From Thauera sp. (GTDB taxonomy: Bacteria > Pseudomonadota > Gammaproteobacteria > Burkholderiales > Rhodocyclaceae), in contig JACKMB010000003.1 in the NCBI GenBank assembly GCA_024235615.1, positions 62,001-126,000 on the forward strand: a stretch of 64,000 nucleotides of DNA. The letters run 5' to 3'. The position numbers were made by a program, and so were the translations under genes. Shown here one piece after another: positions 1 to 8,733 of this stretch (positions are counted from its first letter, which is position 1; the number at the start of each line of letters is the position of its first letter). The notes below the pieces were generated by a model that saw only the letters and a program-made list of their open reading frames with translations, did no database searches and was not told where the DNA came from.

Positions 1-449
1 GCCACATCCTGCGCTTCATCGAGTTCATGGACGTGGGCGCCTCCAACGGCTGGAAGATGGACGAGGTGCTGCCCTCGCGCGAGGTCGTCGCCCGCATCGA
101 CCGCCTCTTCCCGCTCGAACCGGTCGACCCCAACTACGAGGGCGAGGTCGCCGAGCGCTGGCGCTACAAGGACGGTGCCGGCGAGATCGGGGTGATCTCT
201 TCGGTCACGCAGGCCTTCTGCTCGAGCTGCACCCGCATCCGCCTGTCCACCGAAGGCCAGCTCTACACCTGCCTGTTCGCCCAGCAGGGGCACGACCTGC
301 GCGCGCTGCTGCGCGAGGGTGCCGACGACGCCCGCATCGACGCCGCGATCGCGCAGGTGTGGCAGGGGCGCGAGGACCGCTACTCCGAGATCCGCACCGC
401 CGAGACCGCCGCGCTGCGCAAGATCGAGATGTCCTACATCGGCGGCTGA
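1..449 (+). CDS. moaA: GTP 3',8-cyclase MoaA, C-terminal part (start outside window)
   Basis: Radical-SAM enzyme that turns GTP into 3',8-cyclo-7,8-dihydro-GTP in the first step of molybdenum cofactor synthesis. Only about the last 148 residues are present; the reading frame is open from base 3. The C-terminal 4Fe-4S ligand pattern of MoaA is intact: C-S-S-C, then 13 residues, then C ([14 protein letters not shown] followed by LYTC). The GTP-binding RxR inside that stretch (RIRLS) is also present. The N-terminal radical-SAM CxxxCxxC lies upstream of the window. The protein ends with a Gly-Gly tail (SYIGG), as MoaA typically does. The next gene is convergent. Confidence 0.94.
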   Translation, partial: HILRFIEFMDVGASNGWKMDEVLPSREVVARIDRLFPLEPVDPNYEGEVAERWRYKDGAGEIGVISSVTQAFCSSCTRIRLSTEGQLYTCLFAQQGHDLRALLREGADDARIDAAIAQVWQGREDRYSEIRTAETAALRKIEMSYIGG

Positions 450-483
450 AGCGGCCGCCGATGCAGGCTCCGCCGCCAGCGCC

Positions 484-1101
484 TCAATCGTCGCGCATCG
501 CCTCCAGCTCGAAGCGCAGTTCCACCGCATCGCCCACCATGCCGCGGCTGATGCCGTAGTCCATGCCCCAGCGGCTGCGCTCGATGGTCGTGCGCGCCGA
601 GATGCCGAGCGTGTGCTTGCGGTGGCCGAAGGGATAGGTCGCGGCCTTGTTCAGCGTCACGTCGAGCACCACCGGATGGGTCTGCCCGAGCAGGGTCAGG
701 CGCCCGGCGAGCCTGCCCTCCAGGCGCCCGTCACGCTCCCCGCCCGGCTCGAAGGCGGTGGCCTCGAAGACGATCTCGGGATGCTTCTTGGCGTCGAGGA
801 AGTCGCTGTCGCGCACGTGGCGATCGCGCGCCTCGTGGTTGCTGAACACGCTGTCGGCTGCCACCACCACCCGACCCGACTTCAGCGTGCGTGCAGCCTC
901 GTCGTACTCGAAGCGTCCGCTCGCCTTGAGGAACATGCCGATGATGTCCGCGTAGCCGATGTGGTCGACCTGGAAGCCGATGGCGAAATGATCGGGGTCG
1001 ATCGTATAGCTGCGCGGCTCCGCCCACGCCGGGGCGGCGCCGAGCACGCCCGCGAGCGCGGTCGCGGCGAGCGTGCGGGAAATACATCTGCGCGATTCCA
1101 T
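484..1101 (-). CDS. YceI-family periplasmic protein
   Basis: A 205-residue secreted protein of the YceI family, a lipocalin-like beta barrel that binds polyisoprenoid or amphiphilic ligands. The start was placed at the ATG after GGAGGAAGCAAG because it gives a clean Sec signal peptide (MESRRCISRTLAATALAGVL, cleavage near AWA-E). A longer in-frame start would put 47 unstructured residues in front. Family signatures are seen in order: YTIDPDHFAIGFQVDHIGY near the mature N terminus, a central SVFSNHEARDRHVRDSDFLD block (compare DTNHAERDKHLRSADFFD in E. coli YceI), and a C-terminal WGMDYGISRGMVGDAVELR strand. The ligand is unknown. It looks monocistronic. Confidence 0.92.
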   Translation of the reverse strand: MESRRCISRTLAATALAGVLGAAPAWAEPRSYTIDPDHFAIGFQVDHIGYADIIGMFLKASGRFEYDEAARTLKSGRVVVAADSVFSNHEARDRHVRDSDFLDAKKHPEIVFEATAFEPGGERDGRLEGRLAGRLTLLGQTHPVVLDVTLNKAATYPFGHRKHTLGISARTTIERSRWGMDYGISRGMVGDAVELRFELEAMRDD

Positions 1102-1204
1102 CTTGCTTCCTCCTCCAGGGGTTTGCGGGCCGGGCACCCATAGCGCGACGACAAATGCCGGCGCTCGAACGCCGCGTGTGAACGCTTGGGCAGCGCGCGC
1201 GCGC

Positions 1205-1939
1205 TCAGGTTCGCGGGCGGCTGCGGTACAGCCAGCGCACATCGACCGCGAAGGACCACGCCAGCAGCGCCAGCGCCAGCGCCAGCAGCATCGTCGCCAG
1301 CGCGCCAGCGATCACCGGCAGCAGGCACACCAGCAGGCTCGCGACCTGCCACACGCACACCAGCTTGCGCCGCCGGCTCTCCGGCAGCGGCCGCTCCAGC
1401 CAGGGCCAGGGCTGCATCGCGGCGACGAAGGCATAGCGCATCGCCCCGATCGCCAGCACCCAGGGCCCTGCCTTGCCCATCGCCAGCAGATGCACGCACA
1501 GGACCAGGATCAGGAAGGCGTCGAGCTCCATGTCGAAGCGCGCGCCGAAGTCGCTCTCGCAATGCCAGCGCCGCGCTACCCAGCCATCCACGCCGTCGAG
1601 CAGCAGGGCGATCGCGGCGAGCACTGCGACCGCCACGGCGTGCTCGCCCACCCATCCCGGCGCTGCGAGCGCGCCGGCAAGCGCGGCCACCAGCAGCGCG
1701 CGCCCGAGCGTGACGCAGTTGGCCGGACCGAGCCCGCCGCGCGATTCGCGGCGGAAGCGGAGGATCAGTGCGGAGATGGCGAGCAAGACGGCGCCCGCCG
1801 CCCATGCGGCGCCAGCCGGCAACGCCAGCGTGGTGATCGCCAGCGCGAGGAGCGCGACGAGGCCGCCAAAGCCGCCGGCCAGTTCCAGCCAGAGGCGGGG
1901 AAGTCCGCCGCGCCGAACGCAAGATCCGCCCTGCTCCAT
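1205..1939 (-). CDS. CDP-alcohol phosphatidyltransferase family protein
   Basis: Integral membrane enzyme of the CDP-alcohol phosphotransferase fold, which moves a phosphoalcohol from a CDP-linked donor to an acceptor alcohol. The full signature DG(x2)AR(x8)G(x3)D(x3)D is present (DGWVARR, then G and two Asp in DFGARFDMELDA), so it should be active. About six hydrophobic segments surround it, and the motif follows the first two helices as in the family. The 244-residue length assumes the ATG about 11 nt after AAGGG; another ATG 9 nt upstream lies too close to that Shine-Dalgarno. The substrate cannot be read from sequence. It is divergent from the dehydrogenase/PTPS/glycosyltransferase run and is probably part of the same locus. 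Confidence 0.85.
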   Translation of the reverse strand: MEQGGSCVRRGGLPRLWLELAGGFGGLVALLALAITTLALPAGAAWAAGAVLLAISALILRFRRESRGGLGPANCVTLGRALLVAALAGALAAPGWVGEHAVAVAVLAAIALLLDGVDGWVARRWHCESDFGARFDMELDAFLILVLCVHLLAMGKAGPWVLAIGAMRYAFVAAMQPWPWLERPLPESRRRKLVCVWQVASLLVCLLPVIAGALATMLLALALALLAWSFAVDVRWLYRSRPRT

Positions 1940-2152
1940 CGCCTTCATGTCCCTTCGTCCGTCACGCACGCCGCTCTCAGCGCCGCAGGAGCGGCGTCGG
2001 CCGCGAATCGGGTCGCACGGATCTCGACGCGCATGCTGCCGATCCACGGCCACATCCGCGCCTGCCGGCGCGCCTACAGGGGCTGCGGCGCCCTGCTACC
2101 ATGCCTGCTTCGATCATCCGCTGCGCGAAAGGGTTCGCACAAGGAGCGCCGC

Positions 2153-3151
2153 ATGTCCGCCCCCAACCTCGCCTTCTGGACCGTCCGCCCGGGCTGCGGC
2201 GAACTGCGCCCGGCGCCGCTGCCGCCGCCCGGCGCGGGCGAGGTCCTCGTGCGCAACCTCTACGGCGCAGTCAGCCGCGGCACCGAGGGCCTGGTCTTTC
2301 GCGGCGAGGTGCCCGAGAGCGAATACCAGCGCATGCGCGCACCCTTTCAGGAAGGCGATTTCCCCGGTCCGCTCAAGTACGGCTACATCGGCGTCGGCGT
2401 GGTGGAGGACGGTGTCGGCGACGCCGCCGCCGCACTGCGCGGCCGCACGGTGTTCTGCCTGCACCCGCACCAGCAGCGCTACGTGGTGCCCGCCGACGCC
2501 GTCGTTCCCTTGCCCGAAGGCGTGCCCGCCGCGCGCGCGGTGCTGGCCGCCAACCTCGAGACCGCGATCAACGCCTGCTGGGACGGCGCTCCTGCGGTGG
2601 GCGACCGCGTCGCGGTGGTCGGCGCCGGCGTGCTCGGCAGCCTGGTCGCCTGGCTGTGCGCGCGCATCCCCGGCGTCGAGCTCGAACTGATCGACACCGA
2701 TCCAGGCCGCGCACGCCTTGCCGAGGCGCTCGGCCTGGTTCACCGCCTGCCGGACCAGGCCCGCGGCGACTGCGACCTCGTCTTCCACGCCAGCGGCAAC
2801 CCCGCCGGCCTGGTGCGCGCGCTCGAGCTCGCCGGCCAGGACGCCACCGTGGTGGAGATGAGCTGGTACGGTCGCCGCAGTGCCGAGCTGCCGCTTGGCG
2901 CCGCCTTCCACGCGCGCCGCCTGCGCCTGCAGTCCAGCCAGGTCGGCCGCCTGCCGCCGCAGCGCAGCCCGCGCTGGGATTACCGCCGCCGCATGGAACT
3001 CGCGCTCGCCCTGCTCGTCGATCCACGGATGGACGCGCTGATCAGCGGCGAGACCGACTTCACCGACCTGCCCGCGCTGATGCAGCGCCTCGCCGACGCT
3101 CCCGCCGGGGCGCTGTGCGAGCGCATCCGCTATGACGGTCCCACCCCCTGA
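2153..3151 (+). CDS. Zinc-type medium-chain dehydrogenase/oxidoreductase
   Basis: A 332-residue MDR-superfamily NAD(P)-dependent oxidoreductase. The start follows AAGGAG with 6 nt spacing; a long open frame upstream is not coding. The N-terminal GroES-like part contains SRGTEGLVFRGEVP and GYIGVGVVEDG. The Rossmann part has the glycine motif VAVVGAGVLGSLVAWL followed by an acidic strand end (LELIDTD), which favours NAD. The catalytic-zinc Cys of classical alcohol dehydrogenases is replaced (AVSRGTEG instead of xCGTD), so zinc catalysis is doubtful. The late QSSQVGRLPP block is typical of MDR relatives in bacteriochlorophyll and pterin-linked clusters. It is the first gene of a five-gene run; 30 nt separate it from the PTPS-like gene. 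Confidence 0.85.
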   Translation: MSAPNLAFWTVRPGCGELRPAPLPPPGAGEVLVRNLYGAVSRGTEGLVFRGEVPESEYQRMRAPFQEGDFPGPLKYGYIGVGVVEDGVGDAAAALRGRTVFCLHPHQQRYVVPADAVVPLPEGVPAARAVLAANLETAINACWDGAPAVGDRVAVVGAGVLGSLVAWLCARIPGVELELIDTDPGRARLAEALGLVHRLPDQARGDCDLVFHASGNPAGLVRALELAGQDATVVEMSWYGRRSAELPLGAAFHARRLRLQSSQVGRLPPQRSPRWDYRRRMELALALLVDPRMDALISGETDFTDLPALMQRLADAPAGALCERIRYDGPTP

Positions 3152-3181
3152 GATCCAACCCAGCATCGATCCGGAGCCCCC

Positions 3182-3580
3182 ATGTACAGCCTCACCGTCC
3201 GCGAACACATCATGATCGCCCACAGCTTCCGCGGCGAGATCTTCGGCCCGGCGCAGAAGATGCACGGCGCGACCTACCTGGTCGATGCCTGCTTCCAGCG
3301 CAGCGAGCTCGACGCCGACGGCCTGGTGGTCGACATCGGCCTCGCCGCCGAGACGCTGAAGGCGGTGCTCGCCGAGTTCAACTTCCGCAACCTCGACGAG
3401 CTCGAGGAGTTCCGTGGCCGCAACACCACCACCGAGTTCATGGCCAGGGTGGTCTTCGACCGCCTCGCGGCGGCGATCCGCGCCGGCCGCATCGGCCCCG
3501 GGGCAAAGGGGCTCGAGCGGCTGAAGGTGAGCCTGCACGAGTCGCACGTCGCCTGGGCGAGCTACGAGGGCACGCTGTGA
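3182..3580 (+). CDS. Divergent 6-pyruvoyl-tetrahydropterin synthase/QueD-fold protein
   Basis: A 132-residue T-fold protein of the PTPS/QueD family, whose classical members convert 7,8-dihydroneopterin triphosphate to pyruvoyl- or carboxy-tetrahydropterin. The fold signatures are recognisable: AHSF near residue 14, MHGATY near 28, an NTTTEF block near 83 (PTxE equivalent), and HES near 120. Key residues differ from the canonical enzyme. The third zinc ligand of HGH is Ala30, the catalytic Cys four residues before HG is Ala24, and the LDH catalytic His is Glu73. It probably performs a different reaction or only binds a pterin-like ligand. It sits between the dehydrogenase and the glycosyltransferase on the same strand. 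Confidence 0.82.
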   Translation: MYSLTVREHIMIAHSFRGEIFGPAQKMHGATYLVDACFQRSELDADGLVVDIGLAAETLKAVLAEFNFRNLDELEEFRGRNTTTEFMARVVFDRLAAAIRAGRIGPGAKGLERLKVSLHESHVAWASYEGTL

Positions 3581-3662
3581 GCGGACACCATCTCGCCGCC
3601 CGCGGCGGCGGTTCGCGCCGCGCAGGGCCCTGTCGCCGGCGCGGCGGACCAGGGCACACGCG

Positions 3663-4724
3663 ATGAGCCACCGGCTCGATTTCATCGTCCCCGGCGACCC
3701 CGCCCAACGCACTGGCGGCTATCTCTACGATGCCCGCATCGTCGAGGAACTGCGCCGCCTCGGCTGGACGGTCGACGTCCATGGCCTGCCCGGACGCTTC
3801 CCCGACGCCGACCCCACGGCGCGCGACGCCCTGCACGCCACCCTCGCCGCACTGCCCGCCGGCCGGCGCGTGGTGATCGATGGGCTCGCGCTCGGCGGCC
3901 TGCCCGAGGTCGCGATCGAGCATGCCGGGCGGCTACCGCTGGTCGCCCTGGTCCACCACCCGCTGGCCGACGAACGCGGCCTCGACCCGGTGTTGCGGCG
4001 CTGCCTGCTGGCGAGCGAACGCGCCGCGCTCGCCGCCGTGCGCATGGCGATCACCACCAGCGCCTTCACCGCGCGCCGGCTGCTCGACTTCGGCGTGCGC
4101 GCCGAGCGCATCCGCTGGGTCGAGCCGGGCACGGCACCGCTGCCACTCTCCGCCGCGGACGGTGAACCGCCCCACCTGCTGTGCGTCGCCAGCCTCACCC
4201 CGCGCAAGGGCCAGGACGTGCTCGTGCGCGCGCTCGAACGCGTGCGCGCGCTGCCCTGGCAGTGCACGCTGATCGGCAGCGCCAGCCGCGACCCCGGCTA
4301 CGCCGACGAGATTGCCGGGCTCGTCCGCCGCGCCGGCCTGGAGGACCGCATCCGGGTCGCCGGCGAATGCGCGGACGCAGCCCTGCTCGAAGCCTACGCT
4401 GCCGCCGATCTCTTCGTGCTGCCCTCGCACTACGAGGGCTACGGCATGGTGGTCGCCGAGGCGATCGCCGCCGGGCTGCCGGTGCTCGCCACCAGCGGCG
4501 GCGCGCTCGCCGCCACCCTGCCACCCGGCGCCGGGGTGCACGTCCCGCCCGGCGACGTCGATGCGCTCGCCGGGACGCTCGCCGAGCTGATCGGCGACCG
4601 CAGCCGGCGCCTGTGCCTGCGCGACGGCGCCCGCCTCGCCCGCGCCAGCCTGCGCAGCTGGACGCAGGCTGGCGAGGCTTTCGCCGCCGCCCTCGCCGCG
4701 CTCGCGCCGGCACCCGCAGCGTGA
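3663..4724 (+). CDS. Glycosyltransferase family 4 (GT-B fold)
   Basis: A 353-residue cytoplasmic retaining glycosyltransferase. The C-terminal nucleotide-sugar domain has SLTPRKGQDVLVRAL, then the family EX7E pair in EGYGMVVAEAIAAGLPVLA (about residues 260-280). The N-terminal acceptor domain starts with the glycine-rich loop TGGYLYD, as in GT4 enzymes. Donor and acceptor are unknown. The gene begins 82 nt after the PTPS-like gene and is followed 16 nt later by a methyltransferase, so one transcript is likely. A pterin or pyrimidine acceptor is an inference from the neighbourhood; a lipid-linked acceptor is equally possible given the membrane proteins in the locus. Confidence 0.9.
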   Translation: MSHRLDFIVPGDPAQRTGGYLYDARIVEELRRLGWTVDVHGLPGRFPDADPTARDALHATLAALPAGRRVVIDGLALGGLPEVAIEHAGRLPLVALVHHPLADERGLDPVLRRCLLASERAALAAVRMAITTSAFTARRLLDFGVRAERIRWVEPGTAPLPLSAADGEPPHLLCVASLTPRKGQDVLVRALERVRALPWQCTLIGSASRDPGYADEIAGLVRRAGLEDRIRVAGECADAALLEAYAAADLFVLPSHYEGYGMVVAEAIAAGLPVLATSGGALAATLPPGAGVHVPPGDVDALAGTLAELIGDRSRRLCLRDGARLARASLRSWTQAGEAFAAALAALAPAPAA

Positions 4725-4740
4725 TCCCCCCGGAACCGAC

Positions 4741-5682
4741 ATGCAGTCCCGCCCCGACACCGCCATGCCCCACCCCGACGCCTGTTTCGATGCAGACTGG
4801 CTCGCCCTGCGCGCCGCCGCCGACCGCGCTGCGCGGGCACCCCGGCTGGAGACCCTCGCCGCCGCCTGGCTGCGTGGCCGGCAGCAGCAGAACCCGCAGG
4901 CCCCGCTCCGCCTGGTCGACCTCGGCTGCGGCAGCGGTGCCAACCCGCGCCACCTGGCGCCACGCCTGCCCGGTCCGCAGCAGTGGACGCTGCTCGACCA
5001 CGACGCCGGTCTTCTGCGGCGCGCCCGCACCCTCTGCGCGGACCTGCGCGACGCCGGGGGCGTGAGGCTGCAGGTTGACACCCGCTGCTTGGATCTGAGC
5101 GCACTCGCCGCGTCTTCGCTGGCGAACGCTGACCTCGTGTGCGCCTCCGCCCTGCTCGACCTGATGTCGGCAGACTGGCTGGGGCGCCTCGCCGATGCAT
5201 GCGCGCACAACGGCTGTGCGCTGCTGATCACGCTGAGCGTCGACGGCACCTGGCGCTTCCTGCCCCAGGCTCCCGGGGCGCCCGCAGACCCCGACGACGC
5301 CTTCATCCGCGATGCCTTCAACGCCCACCAGCGCCGCGACAAGGGCCTCGGTGCCGCGCTCGGCCCGACCGCCGCGCCCGCACTCGCCGAGCTGCTCGTG
5401 GCGCGCGGCTTCGCGGTCGAGCGCGCCGCCAGCCCGTGGCGGCTGGAGCTCGCCGACCCCGCACAGGCCGCGCTCGCGCGCGCGCTCATCGACGGCTGGC
5501 GCGACGCCGCGACGGCGCAGTGCCCGCAAGCCGCCGCGCGCATCAATGCCTGGCACCAGCGCCGCAGCGCGCAGTGCGACGGCAGGGGGAGCGGGCAGCT
5601 CGAAGTCGGCCATCTCGACCTCTTCGCCTGCCCGCCGACCACCGCCCTGCGCCCCGACCGCCCCGCCTCTCCTGGGCAATGA
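4741..5682 (+). CDS. Class I SAM-dependent methyltransferase
   Basis: A 313-residue Rossmann-fold methyltransferase. Motif I is LVDLGCGSGANPRHLAPRL (about residues 58-76). It is followed by the acidic ribose-binding strand LLDHDAGLL, and motif IV is NADLVCASALLDLMSADWL. The C-terminal 120 residues are less conserved and probably form a substrate lid. The substrate is unknown. A second in-frame ATG eight codons in (MPHPDACFD) is a possible alternative start. Its stop codon overlaps the start of the next gene by 4 nt (ATGA), which argues for translational coupling and a shared pathway. Confidence 0.88.
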   Translation: MQSRPDTAMPHPDACFDADWLALRAAADRAARAPRLETLAAAWLRGRQQQNPQAPLRLVDLGCGSGANPRHLAPRLPGPQQWTLLDHDAGLLRRARTLCADLRDAGGVRLQVDTRCLDLSALAASSLANADLVCASALLDLMSADWLGRLADACAHNGCALLITLSVDGTWRFLPQAPGAPADPDDAFIRDAFNAHQRRDKGLGAALGPTAAPALAELLVARGFAVERAASPWRLELADPAQAALARALIDGWRDAATAQCPQAAARINAWHQRRSAQCDGRGSGQLEVGHLDLFACPPTTALRPDRPASPGQ

Positions 5683-6659
5683 GCACCGAACCCCGGCGCA
5701 CGCGGCGCCTGCTGCCCATCCTGCGCGCGCTTGCGAGCCTGGCCCTGCTCGCCGGCGTGCTGTGGTGGATCGACCCGCGTGCCCTCGCCGCCGCCTTCGC
5801 CGCACCCGCACCCGGATGGCTGGCGCTCGCGCTCGTGATCGGCGTGCTGCAGACCGCCTTGTCGGCATGGCGCTGGCGGCTCACCGCCACCCGCCTCGGC
5901 GTACCGCTCGGCTTCGGCCACGCGCTGCGCGAGTACTACCTGGCGAGCTTTCTCAACCAGGTCCTGCCCGGTGGCGTGATGGGCGACGCCGCGCGCGCCT
6001 GGCGCCACGGCCGTCTGCCGGGTACGGCCAGCGCCGCGGCCTGGCAGGCGGTGGTGATCGAGCGCGGCTCGGGCCAGCTCGCGCTGCTGCTGGTGGTGAT
6101 CGCGAGCGTGCTCGCCTCCCCCACCGTGCAGGCTGTGCCGGCACGCCTGGCAGAAGCCGTCGACGCCCGAGGGCTGCCTTGGGTGGGCACGCTCGCCGCG
6201 CTGGTGCTCGTCGCGACGGCGCTCGCACGCCGCGCCCGGGAGGTCCTGCGCAGCCTGGCCCGCGCCCTTGGGCTGGCGCTCCTCGCGCGCGCAGTGCTGC
6301 TGCGCCAGCTGCTCGCCTCGCTGCTGATCGTGGCCAGCTACGTCGCGGTGTGGCTGTGCTGCATGCGCATGATCGGCCTCGTCACGCCACCGGCGCAGGC
6401 CGCCGCGCTGGTGCCCTGGGTGCTGCTGGCGATGGCGATCCCGCTGTCGGTGGGAGGCTGGGGCATCCGCGAAGGGGCTGCAGCGCTGGTGTGGCAGGCT
6501 GCCGGGCTGGACGCCGCCGAAGGTGTGGCGGCGTCCGTGTGTTATGGGCTGGTCGTGCTGCTGTCGACCCTGCCGGGTGCGTTCGTGCTGCAACGCCACA
6601 AGCCCGATGCGCGATCCGCCCCCGAGGCAACGCCTACTTGCCGGGCGGACGGGCCTTGA
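5679..6659 (+). CDS. Lysylphosphatidylglycerol-synthase TM region / flippase-like membrane protein (UPF0104)
   Basis: A 326-residue polytopic inner-membrane protein of the LPG_synthase_TM family (MprF N-terminal flippase fold). Typical blocks are LREYYLASFLNQVLPGGVMGD (residues about 84-104), RAWRHGR, VVIERGSGQLALL, and a late IPLSVGGWGIREGAAAL; this is the PxxxGGxGxREG signature of the family. There are about eight hydrophobic helices. The start overlaps the methyltransferase stop as ATGA. In this context it could move a lipid-linked or polar product across the membrane. The 3' end overlaps the convergent AraC-type regulator gene by 26 nt. Confidence 0.88.
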   Translation: MSTEPRRTRRLLPILRALASLALLAGVLWWIDPRALAAAFAAPAPGWLALALVIGVLQTALSAWRWRLTATRLGVPLGFGHALREYYLASFLNQVLPGGVMGDAARAWRHGRLPGTASAAAWQAVVIERGSGQLALLLVVIASVLASPTVQAVPARLAEAVDARGLPWVGTLAALVLVATALARRAREVLRSLARALGLALLARAVLLRQLLASLLIVASYVAVWLCCMRMIGLVTPPAQAAALVPWVLLAMAIPLSVGGWGIREGAAALVWQAAGLDAAEGVAASVCYGLVVLLSTLPGAFVLQRHKPDARSAPEATPTCRADGP

Positions 6660-7575
6660 GGCTCTCCGAGGGCAGGACGCCGAAGCTCGACTTGTAGAGC
6701 TCGGCGAAACGGCCGAGATGGGTGAAGCCGTAGTCGAGCGCCACGGCCGTCACGCTCGCCACGCGCACGGCAGGGTCCATCAAGGTCGCGTACACGTGCT
6801 CGAGCTTCTTGCGTCGGATGTAGCTGCGCGGCGACATCCGCGCCTGGTCCTTGAATACCTGGTAGAGCGAGCGCTGGCTCAACCCGGCGAACTGGGCGAG
6901 CTGCTCGACGCTGATGTCCTGCTTGATGCGCGCCTCGATGTGCCGCTCGAGGCGCTCGAACAGCCGCACCTGGCCACAGATCTGCGAGGTCGGCTGGTTG
7001 CGCTGCAGGGTGAACAGCAGCTTGTTGGCGATAGCATGGGCGTAGTGCATGAAAAGCTGCGCGCGCACCGCCCCGCTGGCACCTTCACTCGCAACCAGGC
7101 GCAGCAGCGTGATCAGATGATCGAGCTCGTCGCGCGAGCAAGGGCTGCGATTGAAACGCACGCACTCGGCCAGCTGGAGCCAGCCGCACTCCGAACACGC
7201 CTCGCGCAGGATCGACTCGGGGACGAGCACGCTCCACAGCTCGCTGTCGGACGAATAGCGCAGCTCGGGAACTGCACTGGTACCGAGTAGGATCTGGCCG
7301 GGTTCGAGCTCGATCTCGGCCTCGCCCTCGCCAGTGCGCAGGAAGGCACGCCCACTCACCAGCACCAGCGCCTCGTACTGCTCGCCCGCGTTCAGCGGCG
7401 CCTCGTCCGACGCAATCTCGGCGGCGAGCCGGCACAGGTCGAGGTGCTGGACGCTCGCAGGCCGTGACACTCCCCCAAGCTGGGAGACCGGCTCTCGCCC
7501 GGCCGCACGCTCGATTGCGGCAATCGGCGCCGGGGCATGCGGTCGTTGCGAATTGGACGACAGGTCGATCGGCAT
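6634..7575 (-). CDS. AraC/XylS-family transcriptional regulator
   Basis: A 313-residue regulator with an N-terminal AraC_binding_2-like sensor domain (about 1-200) and a C-terminal double helix-turn-helix (about 215-310: SVEQLAQFAGLSQRSLYQVF and later VTAVALDYGFTHLGRFAELY). The ending FGVLPSESLK matches the FGxxPSxxLR tail of AraC proteins. The start at MPIDLSS has GGAG 6 nt upstream; an upstream in-frame codon would add 17 unlikely residues. The organisation resembles FeaR/XylS-type activators that sense small aromatic or organic ligands. It sits between the biosynthetic run and the RibD-C/RibA genes, so it is a candidate regulator of that locus. Confidence 0.9.
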   Translation of the reverse strand: MPIDLSSNSQRPHAPAPIAAIERAAGREPVSQLGGVSRPASVQHLDLCRLAAEIASDEAPLNAGEQYEALVLVSGRAFLRTGEGEAEIELEPGQILLGTSAVPELRYSSDSELWSVLVPESILREACSECGWLQLAECVRFNRSPCSRDELDHLITLLRLVASEGASGAVRAQLFMHYAHAIANKLLFTLQRNQPTSQICGQVRLFERLERHIEARIKQDISVEQLAQFAGLSQRSLYQVFKDQARMSPRSYIRRKKLEHVYATLMDPAVRVASVTAVALDYGFTHLGRFAELYKSSFGVLPSESLKARPPGK

Positions 7576-7706
7576 CCTCACTCCAGTGAATCGGCGAGCC
7601 GGCTGAAGCGTGCACCCGTCGCCCACTCGCCGCGGAGCGCCGGTCGTCTCGCGGCGGCGCCGAACGACTCAGCGTCGCACGGAAATGGTTACGAAAACGT
7701 GATTCA

Positions 7707-8636
7707 TTATAGCATCCGTTTGTCGAGGTTGAAGTGTTTTGTCGTTACATTTCTAGTTTCTCGAGATTTTACTTGCTGAAACCGTCCGTGTGCGCCATCG
7801 AAGTCGAGATCGAACAAGGTGTCGCCGCCGCAGCGGAACTGCCTGCACACCGGGCGCAGCGCCTCGTCGAGCGCGTCGATCGGCGGCAGCACCAGCCCTG
7901 GCCGCCCCGAACCGATCAGCAGCGGCGCGACCAGCAGGTGCAGCCGATCGATCGCTCCCGCCTGCACGAAGCGCGACACCGTGAGTCCGCCCCCCTCCAC
8001 GAGCACCCGCCTGCATCCCGCGCCGGCCAGCCATTCCAGCACCGCAGCCGGCGCGAACCCTGACTCCGTCCGCGGCAGGCCCACGCGGACGAGCCGATCC
8101 GGGAGCCTCGCGCAGGCCGGCGCCAGATCCTCGCCAAGCAGATGCACCGTCGGCGCTGCACCGTCGTGGAACAGATTCGCCTCCGCCCGCGCCCGCCCGC
8201 GCGGGTCGAGCACCACGCGCACCGGGTTGCGCCCGGCCACGTGGCGCACCGTCAGCAGTGGATTGTCGGCATTCACCGTGCCCACCCCCACCACCACCGC
8301 ATCCACCAGCGCCCGCAGCCGGTGCAGGTGAGTGCGCGCCTCGAGGCAGTTGATGTAGTGCGAGGCCCCGCTCGCGGTGGCGATGCGCCCATCCAGGCTC
8401 TGCCCCAGCTGGGCGATCGCGAGCCGGCCCGGCGTGGCCACCCAGGGCAGGAAGAGATCGAGCAGCGCCGCGGTGTCGGCGCGCAAGGCGTGCGCGCACT
8501 TCCAGGCCCCCCCGGGCGCGATCTCGACGCTCACGCCCTCGACCGTGAAACTTATCGCGCCGGCGCCGGCCCAATCCGCATCACGGGCTTGCAGGATGCA
8601 GGCCCAGCCCCAATCTGGTACAAGTTCGTCCGCCAT
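7707..8636 (-). CDS. RibD C-terminal-type pyrimidine reductase (dihydrofolate reductase superfamily)
   Basis: A 309-residue NADPH-dependent reductase related to the RibD C-terminal domain and ArfC, which reduce the ribosyl chain of 2,5-diamino-6-ribosylamino-pyrimidinone phosphate. Signatures are the QLGQSLDGRIATASG block (about 77-91), LRALVDAVVVGVGTVNADNP (107-126), and VLVEGGGLTVSRFVQAGAID (about 216-235). No deaminase domain (HAE/PCxxC) is present; instead about 70 residues of unrecognised sequence precede the reductase fold. The start has AAGGAAGG a few nt upstream. It is divergent from the GTP cyclohydrolase II gene. The last 20 residues are basic and AT-rich in coding, which may be an extension into spacer. 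Confidence 0.88.
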   Translation of the reverse strand: MADELVPDWGWACILQARDADWAGAGAISFTVEGVSVEIAPGGAWKCAHALRADTAALLDLFLPWVATPGRLAIAQLGQSLDGRIATASGASHYINCLEARTHLHRLRALVDAVVVGVGTVNADNPLLTVRHVAGRNPVRVVLDPRGRARAEANLFHDGAAPTVHLLGEDLAPACARLPDRLVRVGLPRTESGFAPAAVLEWLAGAGCRRVLVEGGGLTVSRFVQAGAIDRLHLLVAPLLIGSGRPGLVLPPIDALDEALRPVCRQFRCGGDTLFDLDFDGAHGRFQQVKSRETRNVTTKHFNLDKRML

Positions 8637-8733
8637 CCATCCTTCCTTGAAAAATCGTCTTCACTCGCGTCTGCCGGCCTGCAAAGCGCCTGGTGCAGGG
8701 TCGAGCCCCGACACCCCAAACGGAGAAAAACAA
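8637..8733. promoter_or_regulatory. Divergent promoter region between RibD-C-like and RibA-like genes
   Basis: A 97-nt gap between two outward-facing genes that both belong to pyrimidine/flavin-type chemistry. It must hold both promoters if both genes are transcribed from here. No clear sigma-70 box pair or FMN-riboswitch (RFN) fold could be picked out by eye, so position-level claims are not made. The Shine-Dalgarno sites at each edge (AAGGAAGG leftward, CGGAG rightward) are clear. Confidence 0.4.

Noticed and set aside
3933-6599. Very long open frame on the minus strand (over 800 codons)
   Set aside because: It lies antisense to three well-supported genes (glycosyltransferase, methyltransferase, flippase-like), is Arg/Ala/Gln-rich low-complexity, and is expected from high third-position GC.
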